IMG/VR virus record: IMGVR_UViG_3300002488_000042
Location: 1-30,081 of that record
Direction: 5' to 3' (one strand)
DNA: 30,081 nucleotides
DNA from: a virus
The notes under the pieces were generated by a model. It was not told where the DNA came from and searched no databases. It saw nothing but the letters and a program-made list of their open reading frames with translations. How positions within the stretch are numbered: the first letter of the stretch is position 1; each line of letters starts with the position of its first letter. The position numbers and the translations under genes were made by a program. Positions 14,658 to 22,687 of this stretch are shown here, piece after piece.

Positions 14658-16586
14658 ATGGCACCAAAACAAGGCTTAAATCTTGGAGATACAGACACTT
14701 TACTAACAAGTTTAGGATTACCGACTCAACCTAAAACATTTGCAGAATTGTCTAAAGTGTATGGACAAGGTATTCTAGGTAAAGGACCTTTAAAAGATAA
14801 ATTTATACCACCTGTTGGAAGATTTAAAACTGTTCCCGGACAATCTAGGGGTATGGGAATTTTAAAAGATTTAGGAAATGTAGGTTTAAGTGGTGTTGAT
14901 TTGTTAAATCAAGCTATTGGTGGTATTAGTGCTGTTACAAATCCAGCAGGTAATATTATTGGTGATTACTTATCTCAAGTTGATCCAGAAGCATTTAAAA
15001 TGCAGACCGAGGGAATTGGTGCTGGTCCTGAGTTATTTCTTCCCGGACAAGATCAAGAATTAAAAGGTAATATTGGTGCAAAGTCAATGGCAGAAGTTCC
15101 GGGTATGGACATTTTTACACAACAAGGACAAGATCGTTTGACATCTGAAACATCAGAGGCAATTAAAGATTTAATAGGTAAAAGTGTTGGTGATGTAGGT
15201 GCCTTTGATCCACAAGGTGAGGTTGATCAAGCAACTGTAGATAAAATAAAAGAACAACAACAAGCAGAAACAGACAAAAAAGATATTGCTCCAGACCCTT
15301 TCTTTGATGGCGATGAGGGCGATGGAACTGGAGAAGATACAACAACCGAAGTTGAAGGTGCAGATACTGCGGCTAAAAAAGCAACTGTTAAAGCCTTAGA
15401 CTCATTTCTAGCAGAGGCAAAACCGGGAATAAGTCCTAAAACATTTGATGAATACATTAACGAGTTTGGAGAAGCTACTGGATTAGATGTATCTGGTGAG
15501 GCAGATACAAAACAAGCACTCATGTCTTTTGGATTAGCACTTATGCAAAATAGAGCGGGTAAAGGCTTTGATATTAGCAAGATACTTACATCTGTTGGTG
15601 AGGCAGGCGAGGCTGCAATGCCAGACTTTAGAAAAGCAGTGACAGAGGCAAAAGCAATTAGAGCTAAAGCGGGTGCTTATGCTTTAAGTAAACGTGATGA
15701 AGATAAAAAACTTGCTATGAATAAAAAAGCTTACTTTGTTATACCAAAGGGAGATGGCACTGCTAATACAATTACTAGTATGATAGCAGGTGGTAAAGGC
15801 AGATTGACTAGATTAAACAGTTATGAACTTAACAGTTTAGACAACAACGCAGATTTTAGTAAGCAATTTGAAATTGTAGACGCAGATTTTTATAAAGATT
15901 ATGCAAAAGCTGCCATTAATGCAGCAGGTAAAAAGAAGTTTTACCAAAGCAAAGCCGTAGATGTGCCTTTGTTTGCTGAAGCACCAAAGGGCTTAAGTTT
16001 TAAAGCACAACTAATAGATGGTAATGTTGCACCTGCTGGCACTGCACCATTATTTATTGATAGTAGCAAAAGAGTTGTTGGCATGATCCAAAATATGGAA
16101 AGAAAAGTTGATTATAATGCTAAACAATTTGAAGAGTTAGCAAACTTATTAAATGAAACAGATGTAGATATATTAGATCAAAGTAGATCTGCTATTAAAC
16201 AGACATTAAGAAATTTTGGATTAAACATCGGTGATACAGATCCCGTTAAGAAAATTAAAACAATTATGCAAAGATTACAAGCAACCAACGCGGCAGAAAT
16301 TTTACAAGAATCTGGAAAGACATTATCAGACGCAGATAGAAAATTTGTTAGAGAAATTGTTGGTGATGTTAATTTCTTAGAAGGTGATGAGGCTGTGCTT
16401 AGAGGTAAGTTAAGCAACTTGTTTAATGTTATTGTTAAGAGAGGTAGAGAGAATATTAAAGACGCTTATGACACTTTAGGAGCTCATGGTGTTAATATCG
16501 ATAGAACTAACATTACTGCACAAGGAACCACTATGGTCAAAGGTGAAGATAATGTATTTAGATTTAAAGTACAAGGCACAACATAA
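14658..16586 (+). CDS. Internal virion protein of unknown fold (642 aa)
   Basis: The start is placed at ATG 14658, right after the preceding TAA and with AGAGG upstream; an in-frame GTG at 14628 would add ten unlikely residues overlapping the previous gene. The protein has a Gly-rich N-terminal part with a proline-containing linker, an acidic low-complexity stretch around residues 200-240 (DEGDGTGEDTTTEVEGADTA), and then a mainly helical C-terminal half (AFGLALMQNR-type helix, EAGEAAMPDFRKAVTEAKAI). I do not recognise a family beyond its place in the ejection-protein block. A virion-internal role is inferred from position and size. Confidence 0.65.
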   Translation: MAPKQGLNLGDTDTLLTSLGLPTQPKTFAELSKVYGQGILGKGPLKDKFIPPVGRFKTVPGQSRGMGILKDLGNVGLSGVDLLNQAIGGISAVTNPAGNIIGDYLSQVDPEAFKMQTEGIGAGPELFLPGQDQELKGNIGAKSMAEVPGMDIFTQQGQDRLTSETSEAIKDLIGKSVGDVGAFDPQGEVDQATVDKIKEQQQAETDKKDIAPDPFFDGDEGDGTGEDTTTEVEGADTAAKKATVKALDSFLAEAKPGISPKTFDEYINEFGEATGLDVSGEADTKQALMSFGLALMQNRAGKGFDISKILTSVGEAGEAAMPDFRKAVTEAKAIRAKAGAYALSKRDEDKKLAMNKKAYFVIPKGDGTANTITSMIAGGKGRLTRLNSYELNSLDNNADFSKQFEIVDADFYKDYAKAAINAAGKKKFYQSKAVDVPLFAEAPKGLSFKAQLIDGNVAPAGTAPLFIDSSKRVVGMIQNMERKVDYNAKQFEELANLLNETDVDILDQSRSAIKQTLRNFGLNIGDTDPVKKIKTIMQRLQATNAAEILQESGKTLSDADRKFVREIVGDVNFLEGDEAVLRGKLSNLFNVIVKRGRENIKDAYDTLGAHGVNIDRTNITAQGTTMVKGEDNVFRFKVQGTT

Positions 16587-19500
16587 TGGCAATTATTAAT
16601 GTTGAGACACCTCAAGGAATAGTCAAAGTTGAGATTGCTGGAGATACTCCTACAGAACAAGAAACAAATGCAATTCGTTCTCAATTTTTTGCAACACCAG
16701 ATAAAACCGAACAAACTTTTGAGGATTTGTTAGCACAATCAGCCAAAAAAACTCCTCAAGGTCAACCAATACAAGCGAATTTTGACACAAAATCTGGCAT
16801 ACAAGATGCAGGATTAAGAGCCTTACTGTCTAGTGCAGAAAACAATGCAGAAGAAGAGAATATTCTTGCCACACAAGGTTTTAGTAGAGAAGATTACACA
16901 AGAGATAATAGAGGTAGATTAGCATTAACGCCTAGTGGTGCTAGAAAAGTTGGTGTTGAGACAGATAAAAATGTCCTTATTGATGAAGAAGGTTTTAGCA
17001 GAAACGATCTATCTGATTTAGCAGGCATTATACCAGAACTTGGATTTGGTATTACTGGTGCAATTAAAGGTGCTGCAGTTGGATCAACAATAGCTCCTGG
17101 CATTGGAACATTGCTTGGTGGAGCAATTGGTGCATTTATCGGTGGTGGTGGTGGCTCTCTTGTAGAAGAAGCTATCGAGGGCATTGCTGGTGTTTCCGAA
17201 CAAACTGCTGGAGAAATTGCAACAGATGCATTGGTTGAGGGTGGTATAGCTGCAGGTGGCGAACTCTTGTTCGGCATACCTTTATTAGCTTACCGAGCTA
17301 TAGCTCCATCTGGTAAAAAATTTATACAAGAGGCAAGTAAAGAAGATTTAAGGATTACTGCCGAGGGTATTAAAAGAGGTTTAGAGCCTACTATTGCACA
17401 AATAAAAGGTAGACCTATTGCAGCCAAGTTCCAACAATTACAAGAAAGTGTATTAGGTGGATCACCAAGAACACAAAAAATAGCGGAAGCTATGGAAAAA
17501 GAGATAGGTGAACTAAACAAGCTTATAAGTCAAGGTGTGACAGAAGGTAGTGAAAAATCAGCTGGTGAGTTGTTTATTGAGTTTGAAAAAAAGTTTGGTA
17601 AAGAATTAGCTAAAAAACAAACACAAGCTTATGGATCAATTATGAGTGCTCTAAAACAGTCTGCCGATAATTTAGCAGGTGGTTTAGAGCGTAATCAACT
17701 TATAGATGATAATGTTTTTAACTTTGTGCAACAATCTGCAAAGAACTTTGAAAATACTATGTCACAACAATGGGCTACTATAAATGAGGTCATTGAGACA
17801 TCTATTGGTGATGCTAGAATTATACCTACTACCTTAGTTAAAGAAGTTGCAGATGTGGCAGAGAAAAAATTTGCAAAAGCAGGAACTGGCAGACTGTCTA
17901 CTGAAGAAGGAACAGTAGGTCTAAATCTAGTAGAAGAATTAAGAGCGTTAGGTGACAAAGCATCTTTTACAGACGCATACCAATTAAGAAGAAAACTTTG
18001 GGATCTTAAAAATGCACCAAAGACAGAGGCAGAATTAACACAAAAAGCTATTATTGATGGATCTAAAAATTTATCTGATGCGTGGGATAGTGCAATCAAA
18101 ACAGTTGACAACTTACTTATGGATACAAATATTACCGCTTTGACAGATGATATTACTAAACAACTAGGTTCAGAGGCGTTTAATAAGATTAAAGTTGCAT
18201 CTAAGTTATTACCAACAGCAAGAAAACAATTTAGAGAGGGTACAAAATTATATGATGATATATCCACAACTTTAGGATCAAAAGATTTAGTATCTCAAAT
18301 GAGAAGTGGAGCTTTTGACATCACAAGACCTGGAGCTTTGTCTGGATTAACTCAAAAAGTTATTGGTAAGGGTGGCACACCTACTGGTCTAAAGAGATTA
18401 AAAAAAGCGTTAGATGACACGCAATATAATCAAATAAAAGGTCAGATGGGTAGAGATTGGTTGCAAAGTGCCTTAACCAAAACTGGCTTCGCATCAATCA
18501 AGCCAACAAATTTTAAACCAAATGAATTTATAAAGTCATTAGATGATTTAGGTGAAACTGGCGTAGAGTTATATGGTAGGGCAGAATACAATAGATTAAA
18601 GCAAGTTGCCAAAGGTTTTGAGGACTTAAAACTAACAAACATTGATGAAGAAGTTTTATCTAACGCTGTTGCACAAGGTTTGGATCAAGGTGTGGCTACT
18701 GCTATGCGTGGTGCTTTAGAAACATTACAAGAAACATCAAGATTAAGAGATAGAAGTGTTTTTACTAAAATTAGAGAGAATAAGCTTGATCCAGAAGAAG
18801 CAGTAGATTTTGTAATGGCACCAGGCACGACTCGTGGTGACATTAGAGCTGTTATGGAGTTTTTTAAAGACAGTCCTGCAGAGTTAAAAACTATTAGAGG
18901 CACTTATGTAGAAAATATGCTTGATAATGTTGGTGCAGTAACAAACGCTGATAGTATGAAACAATTGGCTAAAAACATTGCAAGAGCAGATAAGAGCAAT
19001 AAGTTAGACATAGTATTTCCTAATGTTGGAGAAACTGCTGGTCAAGCACAGAACATTAGAGATTTTGGAAAAATATTAAACAGAATATCATCAAACATTC
19101 CAAAAGGTGATTTGGTTGCTCAAGGTATATTGGCAAACATATTCAACAATGTTGGAAGAATTGCAAAAATGTTTGTTCTTGGTCAACTATTTACTGGTAA
19201 AAAAGCTATGAAAGAAATAGTTGAGGCTGCTAAAAAATTAGATGATACTGCTAGTCCAACTGCTGAACAACAAAGAGTATTTTTAGACGCTGTGGCTAAC
19301 GCCTTTAGACCTGGACAAGCAACAACACAAGTAATTCAAGAGGGTGTAAGGGACACATCAAATCAATTACAAGCTTTATCTGAGAGTAGTGGCATAAATC
19401 AAGCAGTTGGTAACATTGTAGGTCAAACGACTAATCAGATTAGAAATGTGCAACCAGTAAATCCAAACACTGCTGTTGGAAGTATAGATGTAACGAGTCC

Positions 19501-19618
19501 AGGTACTGGAGCGGCTTTAGGATTGACACCAACAGATCAAGCAATAGCAGCTAGACGTAAGCCTCAATCACCACTATCAGCTAATATGGAACAATTTGGA
19601 GAATTATTTAATAGATGA
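16586..19618 (+). CDS. Large ejection-type internal virion protein with glycine zipper (1010 aa)
   Basis: This is the longest gene here and the last of the internal protein block, a place usually taken by a T7 gp16-like ejection protein. Residues about 152-205 form a hydrophobic glycine-zipper stretch (GAIKGAAVGSTIAPGIGTLL, then GGAIGAFIGGGGGSL), a pattern known to insert into membranes as helix bundles. The remainder is a long series of charged helices without a recognised catalytic motif; in particular I see no transglycosylase signature. The ATG shares one base with the preceding stop, and the TGA overlaps the lysozyme start by four bases. Forming a DNA channel across the envelope is inference. 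Confidence 0.7.
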   Translation: MAIINVETPQGIVKVEIAGDTPTEQETNAIRSQFFATPDKTEQTFEDLLAQSAKKTPQGQPIQANFDTKSGIQDAGLRALLSSAENNAEEENILATQGFSREDYTRDNRGRLALTPSGARKVGVETDKNVLIDEEGFSRNDLSDLAGIIPELGFGITGAIKGAAVGSTIAPGIGTLLGGAIGAFIGGGGGSLVEEAIEGIAGVSEQTAGEIATDALVEGGIAAGGELLFGIPLLAYRAIAPSGKKFIQEASKEDLRITAEGIKRGLEPTIAQIKGRPIAAKFQQLQESVLGGSPRTQKIAEAMEKEIGELNKLISQGVTEGSEKSAGELFIEFEKKFGKELAKKQTQAYGSIMSALKQSADNLAGGLERNQLIDDNVFNFVQQSAKNFENTMSQQWATINEVIETSIGDARIIPTTLVKEVADVAEKKFAKAGTGRLSTEEGTVGLNLVEELRALGDKASFTDAYQLRRKLWDLKNAPKTEAELTQKAIIDGSKNLSDAWDSAIKTVDNLLMDTNITALTDDITKQLGSEAFNKIKVASKLLPTARKQFREGTKLYDDISTTLGSKDLVSQMRSGAFDITRPGALSGLTQKVIGKGGTPTGLKRLKKALDDTQYNQIKGQMGRDWLQSALTKTGFASIKPTNFKPNEFIKSLDDLGETGVELYGRAEYNRLKQVAKGFEDLKLTNIDEEVLSNAVAQGLDQGVATAMRGALETLQETSRLRDRSVFTKIRENKLDPEEAVDFVMAPGTTRGDIRAVMEFFKDSPAELKTIRGTYVENMLDNVGAVTNADSMKQLAKNIARADKSNKLDIVFPNVGETAGQAQNIRDFGKILNRISSNIPKGDLVAQGILANIFNNVGRIAKMFVLGQLFTGKKAMKEIVEAAKKLDDTASPTAEQQRVFLDAVANAFRPGQATTQVIQEGVRDTSNQLQALSESSGINQAVGNIVGQTTNQIRNVQPVNPNTAVGSIDVTSPGTGAALGLTPTDQAIAARRKPQSPLSANMEQFGELFNR

Positions 19619-20064
19619 ACATAGATGAGTTAAGAGAAGAAATAGCCACTGATGAGGGCAAGGTCATGTCCGTGTACCTTGACCACCTTAACCTACCAAC
19701 GCTAGGAATCGGCCACCTTATAAATGAGTGGGATGAGGAGTATGGCAAACCAGTTGGTACAGAAGTATCAGAAGAGAGAGTTAACGAGTTGTTTGCAAAA
19801 GATATTGAAACAACAATATCAGAGTGCAAAGAGTTATTTGAAAACTTTGATAATCTACCAAATGAAGTACAAAAAATATGTGCAAACATGATGTTTAATA
19901 TGGGCAGACCTAGATTAAGTGGCTTTAAAAAATTTCGTGCTGCAATAGCGAACAAAAACTGGCAAGAATGTGCCGTTCAGATGGAAGACAGCCGTTGGCA
20001 CAAACAGGTAACAAATAGAGCGAATCGCCTAATTTCAAGAATGAGAGCGGTCGAGGGTACCTAA
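19615..20064 (+). CDS. T4-type lysozyme, glycoside hydrolase family 24 endolysin (149 aa)
   Basis: It cleaves the peptidoglycan glycan strand for host lysis. Glu14 in DEGK, Asp23 in YLDHL and Thr29 in PTLGIGHLI have exactly the 9- and 6-residue spacing of the T4 lysozyme triad (Glu11, Asp20, Thr26). The C-terminal 'W-H-K-Q-V-T-N-R-A-N-R-L-I' segment matches the family's closing helix. No signal peptide or SAR anchor is visible, so export would need a holin. The start overlaps the ejection-protein stop by four bases. Bases 19655-19720 are clearly more GC-rich than neighbouring DNA. The 3' end overlaps the minus-strand regulator gene by 30 bases. Confidence 0.93.
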   Translation: MNIDELREEIATDEGKVMSVYLDHLNLPTLGIGHLINEWDEEYGKPVGTEVSEERVNELFAKDIETTISECKELFENFDNLPNEVQKICANMMFNMGRPRLSGFKKFRAAIANKNWQECAVQMEDSRWHKQVTNRANRLISRMRAVEGT

Positions 20065-20232
20065 TCCCAAAGTCTTGACGTTACTATTTAAATCTTGTTT
20101 TTCATATTCTTTATCAACTAATAATCCAATCTGTTGACGTATATTTCTACGCTCTTTATCGCATATAGCTTTAAGTTTGTTGTAAGTTGGAATGTCTATT
20201 CCTATTGACTTGAATTTTGATGTGTCTGTCAT
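20035..20232 (-). CDS. Ribbon-helix-helix-like small protein, putative regulator (65 aa)
   Basis: The only minus-strand gene. Residues 6-12 (KFKSIGI) could form the DNA-contacting strand, 15-26 (PTYNKLKAICDK) and 29-43 (RNIRQQIGLLVDKEY) the two helices of a CopG/Arc-type fold; a basic, unstructured tail follows. I recall similar 'FKSIGI..YNKLKAL' proteins in marine phages. The ATG is preceded by a perfect GGAGGT on its strand (+ coordinates 20239-20244), six bases away. It converges on the lysozyme gene (30-base overlap of 3' ends) and diverges from the replication block, a natural place for a transcription switch. DNA binding is inferred from pattern only. Confidence 0.75.
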   Translation of the reverse strand: MTDTSKFKSIGIDIPTYNKLKAICDKERRNIRQQIGLLVDKEYEKQDLNSNVKTLGLGTLDRSHS

Positions 20233-20238
20233 TATACT
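20210..20238 (+). promoter_or_regulatory. Putative sigma70-type promoter predicted to start a leaderless mRNA
   Basis: TTGAAT (20210-20215) and TATACT (20233-20238) are separated by exactly 17 bases, matching four and five of six consensus positions. The start point, seven bases past the -10 box, falls on 20245, the A of the ATG of the DUF1064 gene. No Shine-Dalgarno precedes that ATG on the + strand, so the transcript would be leaderless. The promoter lies wholly within the 5' end of the minus-strand regulator gene. Confidence 0.5.
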
Positions 20239-20244
20239 ACCTCC

Positions 20245-20622
20245 ATGACCTATACATACCCATTTATACCCAAAAAAAATAGAACAAGCAACAACAAGTA
20301 TTTTGCAAAGAAAACAATTGCTATGGGATTAAAGTTTGATAGCAGATGGGAAGCAGAGCGTTGGGGTCAATTAAAAGCTATGGAAAGAGCTGGTGTAGTA
20401 ACACAATTGGAACGTCAAATTAAATATGAGTTAAGTATTAATGACGTAAAAATTTGTGATTATATCGCAGATTTTAGATATCTACTTGAAGAAGAAGATG
20501 GGTTATCAAGATTAGTTATAGAAGATGCAAAAGGCATTCAAACACCAGAGTTTCGTCTGAAAAAGAAGATGATGAAAGCCATACACGATATAGATATTTA
20601 TCTTTCTTTCAAAAAAAAATAA
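20245..20622 (+). CDS. DUF1064-type phage nuclease, PD-(D/E)XK fold (125 aa)
   Basis: The block 'NKYFAKKTIAMGLKFDSRWE AERW' (residues 17-40) followed by 'QLERQIKYELS', 'CDYIADFRY' and 'VIEDAKG' is the DUF1064 signature. Asp76 in IADF and the Glu93-Asp94-Ala-Lys96 motif fit the catalytic core of a PD-(D/E)XK nuclease. A role in recombination or Holliday-junction processing is commonly suggested for this family, not proven. The start at 20245 is chosen because the conserved NKY..AKKT block excludes the next ATG (20323). It has no ribosome binding site. Two stop codons (20620 and 20623) follow one another. It opens the replication block. Confidence 0.85.
   Translation: MTYTYPFIPKKNRTSNNKYFAKKTIAMGLKFDSRWEAERWGQLKAMERAGVVTQLERQIKYELSINDVKICDYIADFRYLLEEEDGLSRLVIEDAKGIQTPEFRLKKKMMKAIHDIDIYLSFKKK
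20263..20291 (-). promoter_or_regulatory. Putative sigma70-type promoter for the ribbon-helix-helix gene
   Basis: Read on the minus strand, TTGCTT (20291-20286) and TATAAA (20268-20263) are 17 bases apart. The predicted start near 20256 gives a 5' leader of about 23 bases containing the GGAGGT ribosome binding site. The -35 box matches only three of six consensus positions. The promoter lies inside the first codons of the divergent nuclease gene. Confidence 0.45.
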
Positions 20623-20631
20623 TAAAGTTTA

Positions 20632-20660
20632 TTGACAACTAGGTTATGTGTGCCTATGTT
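20632..20660 (+). promoter_or_regulatory. Putative sigma70-type promoter for the replication/recombination operon
   Basis: A perfect TTGACA (20632-20637) and TATGTT (20655-20660) are 17 bases apart in the only sizeable gap of this block (20623-20704). The predicted start near 20667 gives a leader of about 38 bases with AAAGGA at 20693-20698 before ATG 20705. Five-base inverted arms ACTAG (20638-20642) and CTAGT (20669-20673) are centred on the -10 box, and TAGG/CCTA arms lie in the spacer; either could be an operator, but both are short enough to be chance. Confidence 0.6.
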
Positions 20661-20704
20661 ACAGGTATCTAGTGTCTATTTTGTATAAAGAGAAAGGAAT
20701 AATT

Positions 20705-21139
20705 ATGGATTTAGATTTTTTACATATGCCTTTGCAGGATTTGTTCAAGTATCGTGAGGACTTGAAGAACCAAATCCAAGCGTTAAAGGATAAACAAGCT
20801 CATCTTAATGATGATCTTGCAATTAGGTTTGGCAACACTGCAAGAAATAAACTTGCAGATGATGGCAAAGATTATGGCTCTGTAACATTACATGAGCATG
20901 GCTATAAAGTTAAAGTTAGCTTGAGGCAAAAAGTTACTTGGGATCAAGAGGGTCTTGCACAGTCTTTGATGGATATGAATCAAGATGATGCAAGGCACTA
21001 TGCTAAGATTACTTATGGCATTGATGAGCGTAAGTATAACAATGCACCTCCTGCTATCAAAGCAAAACTACAAGAACACAGAACTGTAGAACTTACTGGT
21101 ACATCTGTGGATATTACGGAGGATAATAATGACTCTTAA
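20705..21139 (+). CDS. Conserved coiled-coil protein upstream of the Sak4-like gene (144 aa)
   Basis: The start at ATG 20705 is set by AAAGGA six bases upstream; an in-frame ATG at 20648 would place the start within the promoter. Residues 1-45 form a charged helix (LQDLFKYREDLKNQIQALKD, then KQAHLNDDLAIRF). The rest is a small alpha/beta domain with 'YGSVTLHEHGYKVKVSLRQK VTWDQ' and 'YGIDERKYNNAPPAIKAKL'. I recall this pair of blocks in phage proteins encoded next to Sak4 ATPases, function unknown; a partner in recombination is plausible. It overlaps the ATPase gene by 11 bases. Confidence 0.75.
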   Translation: MDLDFLHMPLQDLFKYREDLKNQIQALKDKQAHLNDDLAIRFGNTARNKLADDGKDYGSVTLHEHGYKVKVSLRQKVTWDQEGLAQSLMDMNQDDARHYAKITYGIDERKYNNAPPAIKAKLQEHRTVELTGTSVDITEDNNDS

Positions 21140-21998
21140 GATTATTACTGCTGATGAAAGATTATCAGAAAAGCGTGGTCATAAGGTTGTGGTTTGTGGT
21201 CAAAGTGGTGTGGGTAAGACAACTCTTGCTCGCACTCTTGACCCTGATACTACTTTGTTTATGGACTTAGAGGCTGGTGATGCGGCTATTGAGAGATGGC
21301 CTATTGACGTTATTAGACCAAAAACTTGGGAAGAGTGCAGAGATTTTGCATGTTTCTTAGGTGGTCCTAATCCAGCTTTAACACCAGAGCAACCATATTC
21401 AGTTGTGGAATATGAAAGAGTTTCACAAATGTATGGCGACTCAATTGAAATGATGAAGAAGTATGACTCAATCTTTGTAGATAGTATTACTGTGGCAGGT
21501 AGATTGTGCTTTCAATATTGTTTAGGACACCCTGATAATAAATCAGATAGGACTGGCAAGATTGATACAAGAGCTGTTTATGGTATGCAAGGTCGTGAGA
21601 TGATGTCATGGCTAACACATCTACAACATATTAGGTCTAAGAATGTTGTCTTTGTTGGCATCTTAGATGAAAAGGTTGATGACTATGGTAGAACTTTGTA
21701 TGAGTTGCAAATTGAAGGTTCTAAGACTGGTCGTGAGTTACCTGGTATTGTAGATGAAGTTATTACTATGGCAGTAATGCCAAGTGAAGAACATGGGCCA
21801 TATAGAGCCTTTGTATGTCAAACACTTAACCAATGGGGTTATCCAGCAAAAGATAGATCTGGTCAATTAGAAGTAATTGAAGAACCACATCTTGGTAAGC
21901 TATTGGCAAAAATCAGTGGTAGGTCAAGCGGAGAAAGGGATTTAAACTTCGTTGACCCTAATGCAATCAAATCTAGCGAAAAAGGAGATACTAAATGA
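21129..21998 (+). CDS. Sak4-like RecA-fold ATPase (289 aa)
   Basis: Walker A is GQSGVGKT at residues 24-31 and Walker B is the hydrophobic strand ending IFVD at 115-118. The rest follows the pattern of phage single-domain RecA-like ATPases of the Sak4 group: an acidic DLEAGD after strand 2, and 'LPGIVDEVITMAVMP' near residue 210. By family knowledge these proteins bind single-stranded DNA and support annealing-type recombination together with a phage SSB. The neighbour downstream is an SSB/DUF669-like protein, which supports this. GGAGG at 21118-21122 lies six bases before the ATG. It overlaps both neighbours by 4-11 bases. Confidence 0.85.
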   Translation: MTLKIITADERLSEKRGHKVVVCGQSGVGKTTLARTLDPDTTLFMDLEAGDAAIERWPIDVIRPKTWEECRDFACFLGGPNPALTPEQPYSVVEYERVSQMYGDSIEMMKKYDSIFVDSITVAGRLCFQYCLGHPDNKSDRTGKIDTRAVYGMQGREMMSWLTHLQHIRSKNVVFVGILDEKVDDYGRTLYELQIEGSKTGRELPGIVDEVITMAVMPSEEHGPYRAFVCQTLNQWGYPAKDRSGQLEVIEEPHLGKLLAKISGRSSGERDLNFVDPNAIKSSEKGDTK

Positions 21999-22588
21999 TT
22001 GATTTTAATGAAGTCCCAACTGGTGGTGGCGGCGGGGGAGATTTTGAATTAATCCCTGCTGGTACTGTAGCTCGTGTTATTTTAACTATGAAAAGGGGTT
22101 CTGAAGTTATCCCTGATTACTCAACACAACCTATGTTCAAGCAAGGTCAAACTGGTACTAAGTGGCTTGAGTGTGAGTTTACTGTTGTTGGTGGCAAGTA
22201 TGACAAACGTAAGTTTTGGCAAAATATCATGGTTGATGGTGGCAAGATTAATCCTGAAAGTGGTATGCCTTGGTGTAAAGAAATTGGCATCAGAACTTTT
22301 AGAGATATTATTAATAGCACTTTTGGTCTTGATCCAAACGACACCTCACCAGAGGCAGCCATGAAAAGAAAGGTCAATGACTTAAACGTACTTGATGGTG
22401 CAGAGTTTTGTGTCAAGGTAGCCGTTGAAAAAGGTAATAATGGTTATGCAGATAAGAATAAGATGATGGTTGCTCTTGCTGTGAATAGCAATGAGTATAT
22501 TGGTTCTGCACAAGCACCTCAAACTAACAACCAACAACCTCAACAACCCAATGGTAATAGCCCATTACCACCTTGGGCAAAGAAGTAG
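21995..22588 (+). CDS. SSB-like DUF669 protein (197 aa)
   Basis: After a Gly-rich N-terminus (GGGGGGDF), the core reads 'ELIPAGTVARVILTMKRGSE', 'WLECEFTVVGGKYDKRKFWQ N', a helical middle and 'EFCVKVAVEKGNNGYADKNK', the order seen in DUF669 phage proteins that are thought to be OB-fold single-strand DNA-binding proteins. The C-terminus is a disordered Gln/Asn/Pro tail ending in PPWAKK; most bacterial SSB tails end acidic, so partner binding may differ here. AAAGGAG at 21981-21987 precedes the ATG, and the gene overlaps the Sak4-like gene by four bases. The two likely act as a recombination pair. Confidence 0.8.
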   Translation: MIDFNEVPTGGGGGGDFELIPAGTVARVILTMKRGSEVIPDYSTQPMFKQGQTGTKWLECEFTVVGGKYDKRKFWQNIMVDGGKINPESGMPWCKEIGIRTFRDIINSTFGLDPNDTSPEAAMKRKVNDLNVLDGAEFCVKVAVEKGNNGYADKNKMMVALAVNSNEYIGSAQAPQTNNQQPQQPNGNSPLPPWAKK

Positions 22589-22687
22589 GTTTCTAGGTTT
22601 CTAGCGGCAGGACTACTTTCTCGTCTGCTAGAGTCGGTTTGGGTAGCACCGATGCCGCAAAGCTACCCATTTAACTAGGAAACAAAC
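22589..22687 (+). ncRNA. Candidate structured 5' leader RNA of the helicase gene, class unknown
   Basis: This 99-base gap is visibly GC-richer than its surroundings. TCTAGCGG (22600-22607) can pair with 22625-22632. GGGTAGC (22641-22647) pairs with GCTACCC (22662-22668), and TCGGT (22634-22638) pairs with ACCGA (22648-22652). The last two stems interlock as an H-type pseudoknot with loops of 2, 0 and 9 bases. GCGGCA (22604-22609) is also complementary to TGCCGC (22653-22658) in the long loop, an alternative to the first stem. GTTTCTAG occurs twice in tandem (22589-22604) and can pair with the ribosome-binding region CTAGGAAAC (22675-22683). No poly-U follows, so it is not an ordinary terminator. 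It matches no riboswitch class I can recall. Confidence 0.5.

Noticed and set aside
15163-19955. Many long minus-strand open frames opposite the internal virion genes
   Set aside because: They are opposite strongly coding + strand genes, are low in recognisable motifs, lack ribosome binding sites, and have Ser/Leu/Pro-rich composition typical of antisense reading.
22634-22668. Rho-independent terminator between the SSB-like and helicase genes
   Set aside because: There is a stable stem but no run of T after it; the bases that follow are ATTTAACTAGG, leading to the helicase ribosome binding site.
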